DNA from: Mesorhizobium sp.
GTDB taxonomy: Bacteria; Pseudomonadota; Alphaproteobacteria; Rhizobiales; Rhizobiaceae
Direction of reading: 5' to 3'
Length of the DNA stretch: 64,000 nt
Assembly: GCA_004020875.1 (NCBI GenBank)
Contig: SAPZ01000005.1
Coordinates: forward strand, 186,001-250,000
The notes beneath the pieces are model-generated. The model did not search any database and was not told where the DNA came from. It saw only the letters and a program-made list of their open reading frames with translations. Shown piece after piece: positions 44,412 to 53,657 of the stretch. A program made the position numbers and the translations under genes. Positions within the stretch are counted from its first letter, which is position 1. Each line of letters begins with the position of its first letter.

Positions 44412-45911
44412 CTACTGCGTCGCCTGGTAGAGTTCCGATGCCGCGTCCTTCAGTGCGCGCCGTCCGTCGGGCCGCAGATACATCATGTGCCCGCCCTCGA
44501 CGACGTCGAGACTGATCGGCTTGGCATTTGATAGCGAAGGAAGCTGGTTCACCAGATAGCGCGAGGTGAGATAGGGCGTGACGAGGTCGGTATAGCCGTT
44601 GACGATGACGACACCGAGGGCAGGATTGAGCGAACGCGCCCGCTGCAAGTCGTTCATCACGCCGGCATAGCCCTGGCCCGAGGTGCCGTAGTCCCAGTTG
44701 CGGGTGACCTCGCCATTGAGCAGCCGGTAGCTGACATCGGTGCGGTAGTTGAGCTCTTCGCGGGCATAGGCGACGAAGGCGGAGGTCAGCACCGGAACGC
44801 TGCGGTCGAGAACCGGATCGGGGCCGGCGTCGCGCGCGCTTTGCGGCGCGATGTCGGCGGTGCCGATGGTGGCGTCATAGGGGCTGAGCACCTTGCCCGT
44901 GGAGCGCTGGAATTCCTTGGCGAAAAGCCCGATAGGGATGCGGGCGAAATTGCGCTGGACGAGCTCGAGCGGCAGGCCGGTGATCTCCGAAACGCGTCCG
45001 CTGGCGAGCTTGCCGCCTTGTTCCAGGCCGCTGTTCAACGCCGTCAGGTAATCGCCGAGCGCGTAATGCTCGACCTCGGCCAGCCTGCCGCGCAGCGCGT
45101 CGCCGCTCACGCCATCGCCCTTCATGCGGGTCGCCGCCAGCGACGGCAGCTCCAGCGCCCAATGCAATTGATCGAACTGGTCGGGCCGCACCAGCATGAA
45201 CTCCAGCGCCGGCGAGATCAGCACGATGCCGCTGGGGCTCAGGCCCACATCCTCCTGCAGCGTGCGGGCAAGCAGCGCCGCGCGAAAGCCGCCATAGCTT
45301 TCGCCGGCGAGGAACAGCGGCGATCCGGTGCGGCCGTTCTGCGCCAGATAGAGACGGATGAAGGCCCCGATCGAGCTGGCGTCCGCGTCGACGCTCCAGA
45401 ATTCCTTGCCCTCATGCCCCGGCGCTTCGCGGCTGTAGCCGGTGCCGACCGGATCGACGAAGACGAGGTCGCTCATGTCGAGCCAGCTGTCGGGATTGTC
45501 GATGAGCTTTTGCGGCGGCCGCCGGAATTCGCCATCGGCGGCGGTCTCGACGATGCGGGGTCCGATGGCGCCGAGATGCAGGTAGGCAGACGCCGCGCCC
45601 GGCCCGCCATTGAAGACGAACGTGATCGGCCGATCCTTTGCCGGGGCGGGCGATTGCTGCGTGTAGGCGACATAGAAGATCTCGGCCGTGACCTCGCCCT
45701 TGCCCGACAGGAGCGACAGCGTGCCGGTCTTGGCCTGGTAGTCCAGCTTGCGCCCGCCAAGCGTGATCGAATGCTCGGTCACCTGCGGCGGCGGCAAGAG
45801 TGACAGCACGCCGCCTTGGGGCGCCGGGCGCTCGGGTGCTTCCGCGGCGAAGCCCGGCTGAGCGAAGGCGGCGAGCGCCAGGAAAGCAAGAGAGATGAGC
45901 TTGGATCGCAT
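44412..45911 (-). CDS. Exported S10-family serine carboxypeptidase-like protein
   Basis: 499 aa with a Sec signal (MRSKLISLAFLALAAFAQPGFA). Family motifs: FNGGPGAAS, GESYGG (nucleophile Ser), Asp in VNGYTDLVTPY and His in VEGGHMMY, so the S10 triad is complete. Likely periplasmic peptidase or esterase. Family members are more common in eukaryotes but occur in rhizobia. Confidence 0.88.
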   Translation of the reverse strand: MRSKLISLAFLALAAFAQPGFAAEAPERPAPQGGVLSLLPPPQVTEHSITLGGRKLDYQAKTGTLSLLSGKGEVTAEIFYVAYTQQSPAPAKDRPITFVFNGGPGAASAYLHLGAIGPRIVETAADGEFRRPPQKLIDNPDSWLDMSDLVFVDPVGTGYSREAPGHEGKEFWSVDADASSIGAFIRLYLAQNGRTGSPLFLAGESYGGFRAALLARTLQEDVGLSPSGIVLISPALEFMLVRPDQFDQLHWALELPSLAATRMKGDGVSGDALRGRLAEVEHYALGDYLTALNSGLEQGGKLASGRVSEITGLPLELVQRNFARIPIGLFAKEFQRSTGKVLSPYDATIGTADIAPQSARDAGPDPVLDRSVPVLTSAFVAYAREELNYRTDVSYRLLNGEVTRNWDYGTSGQGYAGVMNDLQRARSLNPALGVVIVNGYTDLVTPYLTSRYLVNQLPSLSNAKPISLDVVEGGHMMYLRPDGRRALKDAASELYQATQ

Positions 45912-46213
45912 GACGGCTCCGCGCGGAAGGACATCGCAAAAGTATGGCCGGAACGAATGAAGTCAAAGAAACTATTAGCAAACGTCGAGTTCCTTCGCGC
46001 CCCCTCTGGGCTGCCGGCCATCTCCTCCCACGAGGGGGGAGATCAGATGTCGCGTCGACCTTCGCCAATCTCCGACGTTGACGAAAGGACGCCACCGGCG
46101 AAGTTGCCAATCTCCCCAAGTGGGGGAGATGTCCGGCAGGACAGAGGGGGGGCGCTGTCCCGCCGGCGTAACAGTGCTATCAAGCTCGGAGACGTATCGA
46201 AGAGGACCGCATA
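45912..46213. other. 302-bp intergenic region dominated by an inverted-repeat element
   Basis: Between the S10 peptidase and OsmC genes (divergent). The repeat at 45997-46155 fills most of it. Promoters for both genes must share the rest. No other gene seen. Confidence 0.5.
45997..46155. repeat. Long imperfect inverted-repeat element (about 159 bp)
   Basis: Outer arms GCGCCCCCTCTG (45997-46008) and CAGAGG...CGC (46142-46155); next CTGCCGG (46011-46017) and CCGGCAG (46133-46139); next ATCTCC-rich segments with CCCACGAGGGG and CCCCAAGTGGGG. The centre (46040-46100) is unrelated single-copy-like sequence. MITE-like or REP-like element with no transposase. Confidence 0.75.
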
Positions 46214-46720
46214 ATGGACGCGACCGCACTCAAGGCCATGCAGGCTCCGCTGAAGGAAGCCTATCGCGACGATGCCGCCAAGGCGCTGATCACGCTGAGA
46301 GCGCGCGGCACGCTCGACGACCAGTCGATCGCCTGCAAGGTCGAGACGGGCAGGGCGCTCTCGGTTGCCGGCCTTCATCCGGCCACCGGCGGCTCGGGCC
46401 TCGAGCTGTGCTCGGGCGACATGTTGCTGGAGGCGCTGGTCGCTTGCGCGGGCGTGACGCTGAAGGCGGTGGCTACCGCGCTGGAGTTCAAGCTCGGCAA
46501 CGCCACCGTTGAGGCCGAGGGCGACCTCGATTTCCGCGGCACGCTCGGCGTTGCCCGCGACGCGCCGGTCGGTTTTCGCGCGATAAGGCTGAAATTCGAC
46601 CTCGACACCGACGAGCCGCAGGAGCGCATCGATTCGCTGATGAAGCTGACGGAGCGCTACTGCGTGGTGTTCCAGACGATCAACAACAAGCCGGCGTTGA
46701 GCGTGAGCGCGGGGCGCTGA
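46214..46720 (+). CDS. OsmC-family protein
   Basis: 168 aa of the OsmC/Ohr superfamily of thiol-dependent peroxidases. The reactive cysteines would be in LEALVACAGVTLKAVA and TERYCVVFQT, but a third Cys in LELCSGDM and the spacing leave the Ohr versus OsmC-like subtype open. Likely detoxifies organic hydroperoxides or other electrophiles. Confidence 0.8.
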   Translation: MDATALKAMQAPLKEAYRDDAAKALITLRARGTLDDQSIACKVETGRALSVAGLHPATGGSGLELCSGDMLLEALVACAGVTLKAVATALEFKLGNATVEAEGDLDFRGTLGVARDAPVGFRAIRLKFDLDTDEPQERIDSLMKLTERYCVVFQTINNKPALSVSAGR

Positions 46721-46724
46721 TACA

Positions 46725-46770
46725 GCCAATCTCCCCCCTTGTGGGGGGCGCTGTCCCGCCGACGTCAGGC
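46725..46770. repeat. Partial CTCCCC/GGGGAG repeat
   Basis: After the OsmC stop: AGCCAATCTCCCCCCTTGTG followed by GGGGGCGCTGTCCCGCCG, resembling one end of the element at 45997-46155. Probably a truncated relative. Confidence 0.55.
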
Positions 46771-46796
46771 ACTTAGCGCTACAGCGCGGCCCATGC

Positions 46797-46959
46797 CTTC
46801 GTCATACTAGCGCTTGACCCGAGTATCCATGCCGTGACCCTTGTCGTGAGGCGCAGCGGTGCAGAATTCTGTAATCGCAACAACGCCTGACCGTAGCGGC
46901 ATGGATTCCAGGGTCTGCGCGCGTCGCTTCGCTCCTTGCTCCGCCCTAGAATGACGAAG
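46797..46959. mobile_element. MITE-like element with 14-bp terminal inverted repeats
   Basis: Left end CTTCGTCATACTAG (46797-46810) and right end CTAGAATGACGAAG (46946-46959) are inverted repeats with one mismatch. Inside is a second inverted repeat: GTATCCATGCCG (46823-46834) and CGGCATGGATTC (46897-46908), one mismatch. No ORF. Layout matches a short non-autonomous element or a bacterial interspersed mosaic-type repeat; a transposase source is not in the window. Confidence 0.7.
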
Positions 46960-46998
46960 CAGAAGGTCGCGCCCTTCAAGGAAGGAGAGATCAGCCCC

Positions 46999-47223
46999 CT
47001 ACTGCGCCGACGGCGTCTCCGCGTCCCCTTCATCGGTAAAGGGTGAGGCGCTCGGCACGCACTGCACCGCCCAACCCTGCGGCGTCGGCTGCTTCTGATA
47101 TTCGGTGATGGCGTTGGTGCATTGCTCGCGGGTGTCGAAGGTGCTGGGCAGCACCACCATGCCGCCTTGCGGGCCGGCGATCACCAGATACCAGACCAAC
47201 GCTACGCTGGGAGTGGCGGCCAT
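46999..47223 (-). CDS. Small hypothetical protein
   Basis: 74 aa (MAATPSVALVWYLVIAGPQGG, then GWAVQCVPSASPF). The hydrophobic N-terminus could be a short membrane anchor or signal; two cysteines (TREQC, VQC) occur in the rest. AGAGGAATTTCC before the ATG is a strong ribosome site. Family not recognised. The MITE-like element lies downstream. Confidence 0.55.
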   Translation of the reverse strand: MAATPSVALVWYLVIAGPQGGMVVLPSTFDTREQCTNAITEYQKQPTPQGWAVQCVPSASPFTDEGDAETPSAQ

Positions 47224-47393
47224 GGAAATTCCTCTTTGCTGGATGTGGGAGTCGGATCAATCCTAGCAACTCCCCTCGGATGGCGAAAGCAGGGCGGCGG
47301 TACACGCTTCCGCAGAGCCGTTCACAGACCCGTGAAGAGGGCCTTCGCCCAAGCGGGTTCGGTCGACCGCGACGCGCTTTTCGGAACTCGAGT

Positions 47394-48137
47394 TTATTCC
47401 GGCTGACGGTAGGCGACGAAGCGGTTGTGCTTGGCCTGGAAGATCAGGCCTGTCTCCTTCAACGCCGGACTTGCCAGCGGCACGATGCGCCGGGCGATCT
47501 CGGCAGGGTGCGGCAGCGTCTCCGGATCCTCGCCGGGCATGGCCTGCGCGCGCATTGCCGTGCGGGTGGCGCCCGGATCTGCGGCATTCACCCTCAGCGG
47601 CAGGCTCTCGGTCTCATGCGCCCAGGAACGCATCATCGTCTCGACCGCGGCCTTGGACGCCGCGTAGGGCGCCCAGAAGGCACGCGCCGAATGCGCGGCG
47701 TTGGAGGACATGACGATGGCGCGCCCGGCGTCGGAGAGCCGCAGCAGGGGATCGACCGAACGGATCAGCCGCCAGGTCGCGGTGACGTTGACGGTCATCA
47801 CTTTCTCGAAAGTCTTGGCCTCGACATGGCCGATCGGCGAGATGACGCCGAGCACGCCGGCATTGGCGACGAGGATGTCGAGCTTGCCCCAGCGTTCATG
47901 GATTGCGCCGCCGAGACGATCGATGCCCGGCATGTCGGTCAAATCGAGCGGTACCAGCGTCGCCTGTCCGCGGCCATCGGCTTTGATCTGGTCATCCAGC
48001 TCTTCCAGTCCGCCGACCGTGCGCGCAACCGCGATCACATGCGCGCCGGCCGCCGCCAGTTCCCTGGCGATGAAATAGCCGATGCCGCGCGAGGCGCCGG
48101 TGACGACCGCGACGCGGCCGGAAAGATCGAGGGTCAT
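47394..48137 (-). CDS. SDR-family oxidoreductase
   Basis: 247-aa short-chain dehydrogenase. TGASRGIG, the variant VANAG (for NNAG), Ser in VMSSNAAH and YAASK are present. Downstream of purF on the same strand, an order I recall from rhizobia; substrate unknown. Confidence 0.85.
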   Translation of the reverse strand: MTLDLSGRVAVVTGASRGIGYFIARELAAAGAHVIAVARTVGGLEELDDQIKADGRGQATLVPLDLTDMPGIDRLGGAIHERWGKLDILVANAGVLGVISPIGHVEAKTFEKVMTVNVTATWRLIRSVDPLLRLSDAGRAIVMSSNAAHSARAFWAPYAASKAAVETMMRSWAHETESLPLRVNAADPGATRTAMRAQAMPGEDPETLPHPAEIARRIVPLASPALKETGLIFQAKHNRFVAYRQPE

Positions 48138-48155
48138 GCGAGAATTTCCGTGGGC

Positions 48156-48212
48156 TAAAGCAATTCCAGGAAAGGTGTCTGACGGTTTTCCGTCCGGAAT
48201 TGCGTCAAAACA
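48156..48212. repeat. Rhizobial GCAATTCC...GGAATTGC repeat
   Basis: GCAATTCC (48160-48167) pairs with GGAATTGC (48196-48203) around GACGG/CCGTC (48181-48185 and 48191-48195). It lies between purF and the SDR gene. Same class as the shorter copy at 18122-18172, and similar in plan to 922-1021. Confidence 0.7.
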
Positions 48213-48223
48213 GATACCGCGAC

Positions 48224-49735
48224 CTACGACCCGCTCGACGCTAGCAGCGACAGCGTGCGCACATTGTCGTGGCCTTCGAAGTCGAGCAGGCGGGTGGGGT
48301 ACTGTCCCGTGAAGCAGGCGTCGCAGAATTGCGGCTGGTCGTTGTCGCGGCGCGCCTCGCCGACGGCGCGGTAGAGCCCGTCGATCGACAAGAAGCCGAG
48401 CGAATCGACGCGGATGAACTCCGCCATCTCCTCGACCGACATGCGCGAAGCAAGCAGCTTCGACTTCTCGGGCGTATCGACACCGTAGAAGCAGGATGCG
48501 CTGGTCGGCGGCGAGGCGATGCGCATGTGCACTTCCTTCGCGCCAGCGTCGCGCACCATCTGCACGATCTTCTGGCTGGTGGTGCCGCGCACGATCGAAT
48601 CGTCGACCAGCACCACGCGCTTGCCCTCGATCATGCGGCGGTTGGCATTGTGCTTGAGCTTCACGCCCATGTGGCGGATCGAATCGCCGGGCTGGATGAA
48701 GGTGCGGCCGACATAGTGGTTGCGGATGATGCCGAGCTCGAAGGGGATGCCGGCGGCCTGTGAGAAGCCGATCGCGGCCGGCGTGCCGGAATCCGGCACG
48801 GGCACGACGATGTCGGCCTCGACCGGGTTTTCCTGCGCCAGCTCCGCACCAATGCGTTTGCGCACCTCGTAGACGTTGCGGCCCTCGACCGAGGAATCCG
48901 GCCGCGCGAAATAAACATATTCGAAGATGCAGAAGCGCGTCTTCTGCGGCTCGAACGGGAAGATGCTCTCGATCCCCTTGGAGGTGATGACCACCATCTC
49001 GCCGGGCTTGATGTCGCGCACGAAGCGGGCGCCGATGATGTCGAGCGCGCAGGTCTCCGAAGCAAGGATCCAGGCGCCGTCGAGATCGCCCAGCACCAGC
49101 GGACGGATGCCGAGCGGATCGCGGCAGCCGATCATCTTTTTGGCTGTCATCGCCACCAGCGAGAAAGCGCCCTCGACCTGTCGTACGGCATCGATGAAGC
49201 GCGAGTTCAGATCGCGCTCCTTGCTGGTCGCGACCAGATGCAGCAGCGTCTCGGTGTCTGACGTCGAGGAGAAGATCGAGCCCTGCTTCTGCAGCGCGCG
49301 CTGGACGGTGAGCGCATTGGTGAGGTTCCCGTTATGGGCTACCGCAAGACCGCCCTCCGACAACTCGGCGAAGAAGGGTTGGATGTTCCGCACGCCGGCG
49401 CCGCCCGTCGTGGCGTAGCGAGTGTGGCCGATGGCGCGATTGCCCTGGAGGCTGTCGATGACGCGCTGCTTTGTAAAGGTGTCGCCGATCAGGCCGACAT
49501 GGCGTTCGACATGGAACTGGGTGCCGTCATAGGAGACGATGCCGGCCGCTTCCTGGCCTCGGTGCTGCAGGGCGTGCAGGCCGAGCGTGACAATGGCCGC
49601 CGCGTCCTGCCGGCCGAAGATGCCGAACACGCCGCATTCGTCGTGGAAATGGTCGTCGGCCTCGGCGGAAAGGACATTGCCTGCATCTGCCGTTGAGTCT
49701 GCCATCTGGTGCTCAAGCTCCGCTAAAGCCGCCAT
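48224..49735 (-). CDS. purF: Amidophosphoribosyltransferase
   Basis: 503 aa, first committed enzyme of purine synthesis. Ntn glutaminase with propeptide before catalytic Cys in HDECGVFGIFG; CIFEYVYFARPDS and the PRPP-site VVLVDDSIVRGTT are intact. The mature enzyme begins at that Cys after propeptide removal. ATG 49735 is taken as start; ATG 49705 would also leave a propeptide. In the conserved radA-cvpA-purF-SDR order. Confidence 0.95.
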   Translation of the reverse strand: MAALAELEHQMADSTADAGNVLSAEADDHFHDECGVFGIFGRQDAAAIVTLGLHALQHRGQEAAGIVSYDGTQFHVERHVGLIGDTFTKQRVIDSLQGNRAIGHTRYATTGGAGVRNIQPFFAELSEGGLAVAHNGNLTNALTVQRALQKQGSIFSSTSDTETLLHLVATSKERDLNSRFIDAVRQVEGAFSLVAMTAKKMIGCRDPLGIRPLVLGDLDGAWILASETCALDIIGARFVRDIKPGEMVVITSKGIESIFPFEPQKTRFCIFEYVYFARPDSSVEGRNVYEVRKRIGAELAQENPVEADIVVPVPDSGTPAAIGFSQAAGIPFELGIIRNHYVGRTFIQPGDSIRHMGVKLKHNANRRMIEGKRVVLVDDSIVRGTTSQKIVQMVRDAGAKEVHMRIASPPTSASCFYGVDTPEKSKLLASRMSVEEMAEFIRVDSLGFLSIDGLYRAVGEARRDNDQPQFCDACFTGQYPTRLLDFEGHDNVRTLSLLASSGS

Positions 49736-49819
49736 ATAGGGCGATCTCTCACGGAACGCAACGCACCTCGTCAGGCATTCACAAATTGCCTCAGGCCGGC
49801 ACTGTGGCTGGCCTGCACT

Positions 49820-50518
49820 TCAATTTGCCGGCGCCGGAGCGGGAGCCGGGGCCGGCGCCGGAGCTGGGGCCGGCGCGGGCGTGGCCGGTTCGCTGTCGGC
49901 CGGGGCCTCGCCCTCGCTGTCGTCAGGCGCCGTCGCGTTGTCGTCGCCGGTGGCAGGCGGCTCGGCTGCGGGCTGATCGGTCGTGGCCGGCGCGCCGGTC
50001 TGCGGCGTGCCCTTATGCGTGTATTTGTTGACCAACTCCTCGGTGTTCTCGGGCAGCACGCTTTGGAGCTTGGCGCCGATAGTCTCGAGCAACGGCCGCG
50101 ACTTGGCGTTGGCGATCCAGGCGGGCGCCTTGGCGCCAGCCAGCCAGTTGAAGAACAAGAGCGCCACCGCGACCACCAGGATGCCGCGCGCCGCGCCATA
50201 GAGGAAGCCGAGCGTCCGGTCGAGCGCGCCGATGCGCGAATCGATGATCCAGTCGGCAAGCTTCATGGTGATGACGGAGACGACGATCAGCGCGATGAGG
50301 AAGACGATGCCCGCGGAAGCAGCCATCGCGATCTTGTCGTTGTCGATATAGGGCTGCACATAGGGCAGGACCGGCTTATAGAAGAAGAACGCCGCCGCCG
50401 CCGCTGCTGCCCAGGAAACCACCGACAGCACTTCGCGGGAGAAGCCGCGCACCATGGCGAGCATTGCCGAGACCAGGGTGAAGCCAACGAGGATTCCGTC
50501 AAGCAGCGTAATCGGCAT
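49820..50518 (-). CDS. cvpA: CvpA family membrane protein
   Basis: 232 aa with four predicted membrane helices (ILVGFTLVSAMLAMVRG; SWAAAAAAAFFFYKPVLP; IVFLIALIVVSVITM; ARGILVVAVALLFFNWLAG) and a C-terminal low-complexity Pro/Ala tail with about six PA repeats. CvpA is needed for colicin V production in E. coli and affects envelope stability. Positioned before purF, as in many proteobacteria. Confidence 0.88.
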   Translation of the reverse strand: MPITLLDGILVGFTLVSAMLAMVRGFSREVLSVVSWAAAAAAAFFFYKPVLPYVQPYIDNDKIAMAASAGIVFLIALIVVSVITMKLADWIIDSRIGALDRTLGFLYGAARGILVVAVALLFFNWLAGAKAPAWIANAKSRPLLETIGAKLQSVLPENTEELVNKYTHKGTPQTGAPATTDQPAAEPPATGDDNATAPDDSEGEAPADSEPATPAPAPAPAPAPAPAPAPAN

Positions 50519-50560
50519 GGTTCTCGCCCCACTTCCTGTCTCGCGGCCTGATGAGCCGCA

Positions 50561-51964
50561 TCACTCCTCGTCGTCGGCACGGCCGCGCCGTGAGCCGGCT
50601 ATGCGCGCCACAAGGTCGGCAAGCTCGGTGGGCTGGAACGCGCCGGCCCCGATCCCCCCGGCAACTTCCTCGCTGCCAAGCGGCAGCACCGCGCTTCCAA
50701 AGCCCAGCTTTTCGGCTTCCTTGAGGCGCTGCTGCGCATGCGCAACCGGCCTCACGGCGCCCGATAGGCTGATTTCGCCGAAATAGACGCAATCGGCGGG
50801 AAGGGCAAGACCGGTGAGCGACGAAACCAGCGCGGCGGCGACCGCCAGATCGGCCGCCGGCTCCGAGATACGGTAGCCGCCGGCGACGTTGAGATAGACG
50901 TCGTGCTGGCCGAAGCGCACGCCGCAATGCGCCTCGAGCACGGCAAGCACCATCGACAGCCGCGCGCCATCCCAGCCGACCACGGCGCGGCGCGGCGTGC
51001 CGAGCGAGGAGGGCGCCACCAGCGCCTGGATTTCGACCAGCACCGGCCGCGTGCCTTCCATGCCCGCGAACACCGCGGCGCCCGGCGACTTTGCATGGCG
51101 TTCGCCGAGGAAAAGCTCGGACGGATTGGAGACCTCGCGCAGACCCTTGTCCGACATTTCGAACACGCCGATCTCGTCCGTCGGCCCGAAACGGTTCTTC
51201 ACCGTGCGCAGGATGCGGAAATGGTGGTTGCCTTCGCCCTCGAAATAGAGCACGCCGTCGACCATGTGCTCGACCACACGCGGGCCGGCGATCTGCCCCT
51301 CCTTGGTGACATGGCCGACGAGCACGATCGCAGCACCCGTGGATTTCGCGTAGCGGATCATGGCTTGAGCGGACGCGCGCACCTGGGTGACGGTGCCCGG
51401 CGCCGAATCGGCAAGGTCGGTCCACAGCGTCTGGATGGAATCGAGGATGACGAGGTCCGGCCGCTTGCCGTCGGCGATGGTCGCCAGAATGTCCTCGACA
51501 TTGGTTTCGGCTGCGAGTTCGACCGGCGTCGAGGCGACGCCAAGGCGCTGGGCGCGCAGCCTGATCTGCGCGACCGCTTCCTCGCCCGAGACATAGACAA
51601 TGCGATGGCCCTTGGAGGCGAGCGCGGCGGCGGCTTGCGTCAAAAGCGTCGACTTGCCGATGCCGGGATCGCCACCGACCAGAAGCGCCGAACCGCGCAC
51701 GAAGCCCCCGCCGGTGGCGCGGTCGAGCTCGCCGATGCCCGACACGATGCGCGGCGCGTCCTCGATGTCGCCGGCGAGGCTGGTCAGCACCACGGCGCGG
51801 CCCTTGCGAGCGTTGCGCGTGTTGGCCGGCCCTGAGCCGATGCCGCCGGCGGTGCCTTCCTCGACCAGCGTGTTCCACTCGCCGCAGGCATCGCATTTGC
51901 CGGCCCAGCGCTGATGCACCGAGCCGCAATTCTGGCAGACGAACTGAACGCGGGGTTTGGCCAA
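50561..51964 (-). CDS. radA: DNA repair protein RadA
   Basis: 467 aa, branch-migration ATPase in recombination repair. N-terminal zinc finger (FVCQNCG...GKCDACGEW), Walker A GGDPGIGKSTLL, the KNRFG motif and a C-terminal Lon-like domain. The start is set at TTG 51964 (MAKPRVQF, the usual RadA N-terminus); TTG 51976 would add four residues. Starts just after dnaB. Confidence 0.95.
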   Translation of the reverse strand: MAKPRVQFVCQNCGSVHQRWAGKCDACGEWNTLVEEGTAGGIGSGPANTRNARKGRAVVLTSLAGDIEDAPRIVSGIGELDRATGGGFVRGSALLVGGDPGIGKSTLLTQAAAALASKGHRIVYVSGEEAVAQIRLRAQRLGVASTPVELAAETNVEDILATIADGKRPDLVILDSIQTLWTDLADSAPGTVTQVRASAQAMIRYAKSTGAAIVLVGHVTKEGQIAGPRVVEHMVDGVLYFEGEGNHHFRILRTVKNRFGPTDEIGVFEMSDKGLREVSNPSELFLGERHAKSPGAAVFAGMEGTRPVLVEIQALVAPSSLGTPRRAVVGWDGARLSMVLAVLEAHCGVRFGQHDVYLNVAGGYRISEPAADLAVAAALVSSLTGLALPADCVYFGEISLSGAVRPVAHAQQRLKEAEKLGFGSAVLPLGSEEVAGGIGAGAFQPTELADLVARIAGSRRGRADDEE

Positions 51965-51968
51965 AGAG

Positions 51969-53459
51969 CTACTCAAACCTCTCCGGCAGATGATGCTCTT
52001 CCGCCAGATCGGAGAAGCGTGTGAATTCGCCGTGGAAGGCGAGGCTGACGGTGCCGGTCGGTCCGTGGCGCTGCTTGGCCACGATGCACTCGGCCTTGCC
52101 GCGCGCCTCGTTCATCTCGTTTTCCCACTTGACGTATTCCTCGGTGCCGAGCTTCGGCTCGCGGTTCTTGAGGTAATACTCCTCGCGATAGACGAACAGC
52201 ACCACGTCGGCGTCCTGCTCGATCGAGCCCGATTCGCGAAGATCCGAGAGTTGCGGGCGCTTGTCGTCGCGGCTTTCGACCTGGCGCGACAGCTGCGACA
52301 GCGCGATGATCGGCACGCCGAGCTCCTTGGCGAGCGCCTTGAGGCCCGTGGTGATCTCGGTGATTTCCTGGACGCGGTTCTGCGAGGCGCGCGCGCTCGA
52401 TCCCTGCATCAGCTGGATATAGTCAATGACGATGAGGTCGAGGCCGCGCTGCCGCTTCAGCCGACGTGCCCGGGCGGAAAGCTGCGCGATCGAGATGCCG
52501 CCGGTCTGGTCGATGAACAGCGGAATCTTCTGCATCGTCTGCGAGCAGGCGACCAGCTTCTCGAAATCCATCTCGGTGATCTCGCCGCGACGGATTTTTG
52601 AGGACGAGATCTCGGTCTGTTCGGAGATGATGCGGGTGGCGAGCTGCTCCGACGACATTTCCAGCGAGAAGAAGCCGACGACGCCGCCATTGGCGGCCTT
52701 GAATGTGCCGTCGGCTTGCTGTGCCGGGACGTAAGCCTCGGCGATGTTGAAGGCGATGTTGGTGGCCAAGGAGGTTTTGCCCATGCCGGGGCGTCCGGCG
52801 AGCACGATCAGGTCGGAGGGCTGCAGGCCGCCCATGCGGCGGTCGAGGTCGCGCAGGCCGGTCGAAATGCCGGAGAGATGGCCGTCGCGCATATAGGCGG
52901 CGTTGGCCATGTCGACGGCGGTCTTGACCGCATCGTTGAAGCTTTCGAAGCCGCCGTCATAGCGGCCGGTTTCGGCGAGCTCGAACAGACGCCGCTCGGC
53001 GTCCTCGATCTGCTCGGACGGCGACATATCGACCGGCGCGTCATAAGCGATGTTGACCATGTCCTCGCCGACGGTGATCAGCGCGCGGCGCGTCGCGAGA
53101 TCGTAGATAGCGCGGCCGTAGTCGGTGGCATTGACGACGGTGACGGCCTCGACGGCGAGCCGCACGACATATTGCGCCACCGTCATGTCGCCGACCTTCT
53201 CGTCGGCCGGCAGGAAGGTCTTCAGCGTGATCGGCGTCGCGATCTTGCCCATGCGGATCAGCTCGGACGCGACTTCGAAGATGCGGCGGTGCAGCGGCTC
53301 GTAGAAATGCGCAGGCTTCAGGAAATCCGAGACACGGTAGAAGGCGTCGTTGTTGACGAGGATGGCGCCGAGCAGCGCCTGCTCGGCCTCGATGTTGTTC
53401 GGTGCCTCGCGATAAAGCGGCGTTTCCGCCGCGCCGAATTTCAGTGCCGCCTCTGCCAT
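51969..53459 (-). CDS. dnaB: Replicative DNA helicase
   Basis: 496 aa hexameric helicase. N-terminal interaction domain (PPNNIEAEQALLGAIL style), Walker A GRPGMGKTSLA, Walker B LDLIVIDYIQLMQG and the DKRPQLSDLRESGSIEQDAD motif. No intein is apparent. Ends within a few bases of radA, indicating a shared transcript. Confidence 0.95.
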   Translation of the reverse strand: MAEAALKFGAAETPLYREAPNNIEAEQALLGAILVNNDAFYRVSDFLKPAHFYEPLHRRIFEVASELIRMGKIATPITLKTFLPADEKVGDMTVAQYVVRLAVEAVTVVNATDYGRAIYDLATRRALITVGEDMVNIAYDAPVDMSPSEQIEDAERRLFELAETGRYDGGFESFNDAVKTAVDMANAAYMRDGHLSGISTGLRDLDRRMGGLQPSDLIVLAGRPGMGKTSLATNIAFNIAEAYVPAQQADGTFKAANGGVVGFFSLEMSSEQLATRIISEQTEISSSKIRRGEITEMDFEKLVACSQTMQKIPLFIDQTGGISIAQLSARARRLKRQRGLDLIVIDYIQLMQGSSARASQNRVQEITEITTGLKALAKELGVPIIALSQLSRQVESRDDKRPQLSDLRESGSIEQDADVVLFVYREEYYLKNREPKLGTEEYVKWENEMNEARGKAECIVAKQRHGPTGTVSLAFHGEFTRFSDLAEEHHLPERFE

Positions 53460-53657
53460 GATATCCCCGATTTCGATCCCGCCTCCTCGATATCAGAACG
53501 GGAAGATTCGATGCTGACCTTTCTGCAACAGTACGATTCTGACCGACCTTGATGCTCGCGATTCACAGCCAAAATTTTCTGGTGGAAAGAATCGTCATTG
53601 ACTCGAATCGAAGAGGCTGAAGATAGCTCTTCAAAAGAGAACAAAACAAGAAAATTC

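Noticed and set aside
50499..51929. 476-aa minus-strand frame
   Set aside because: Alternative frame inside radA; Arg-rich shadow without domains.
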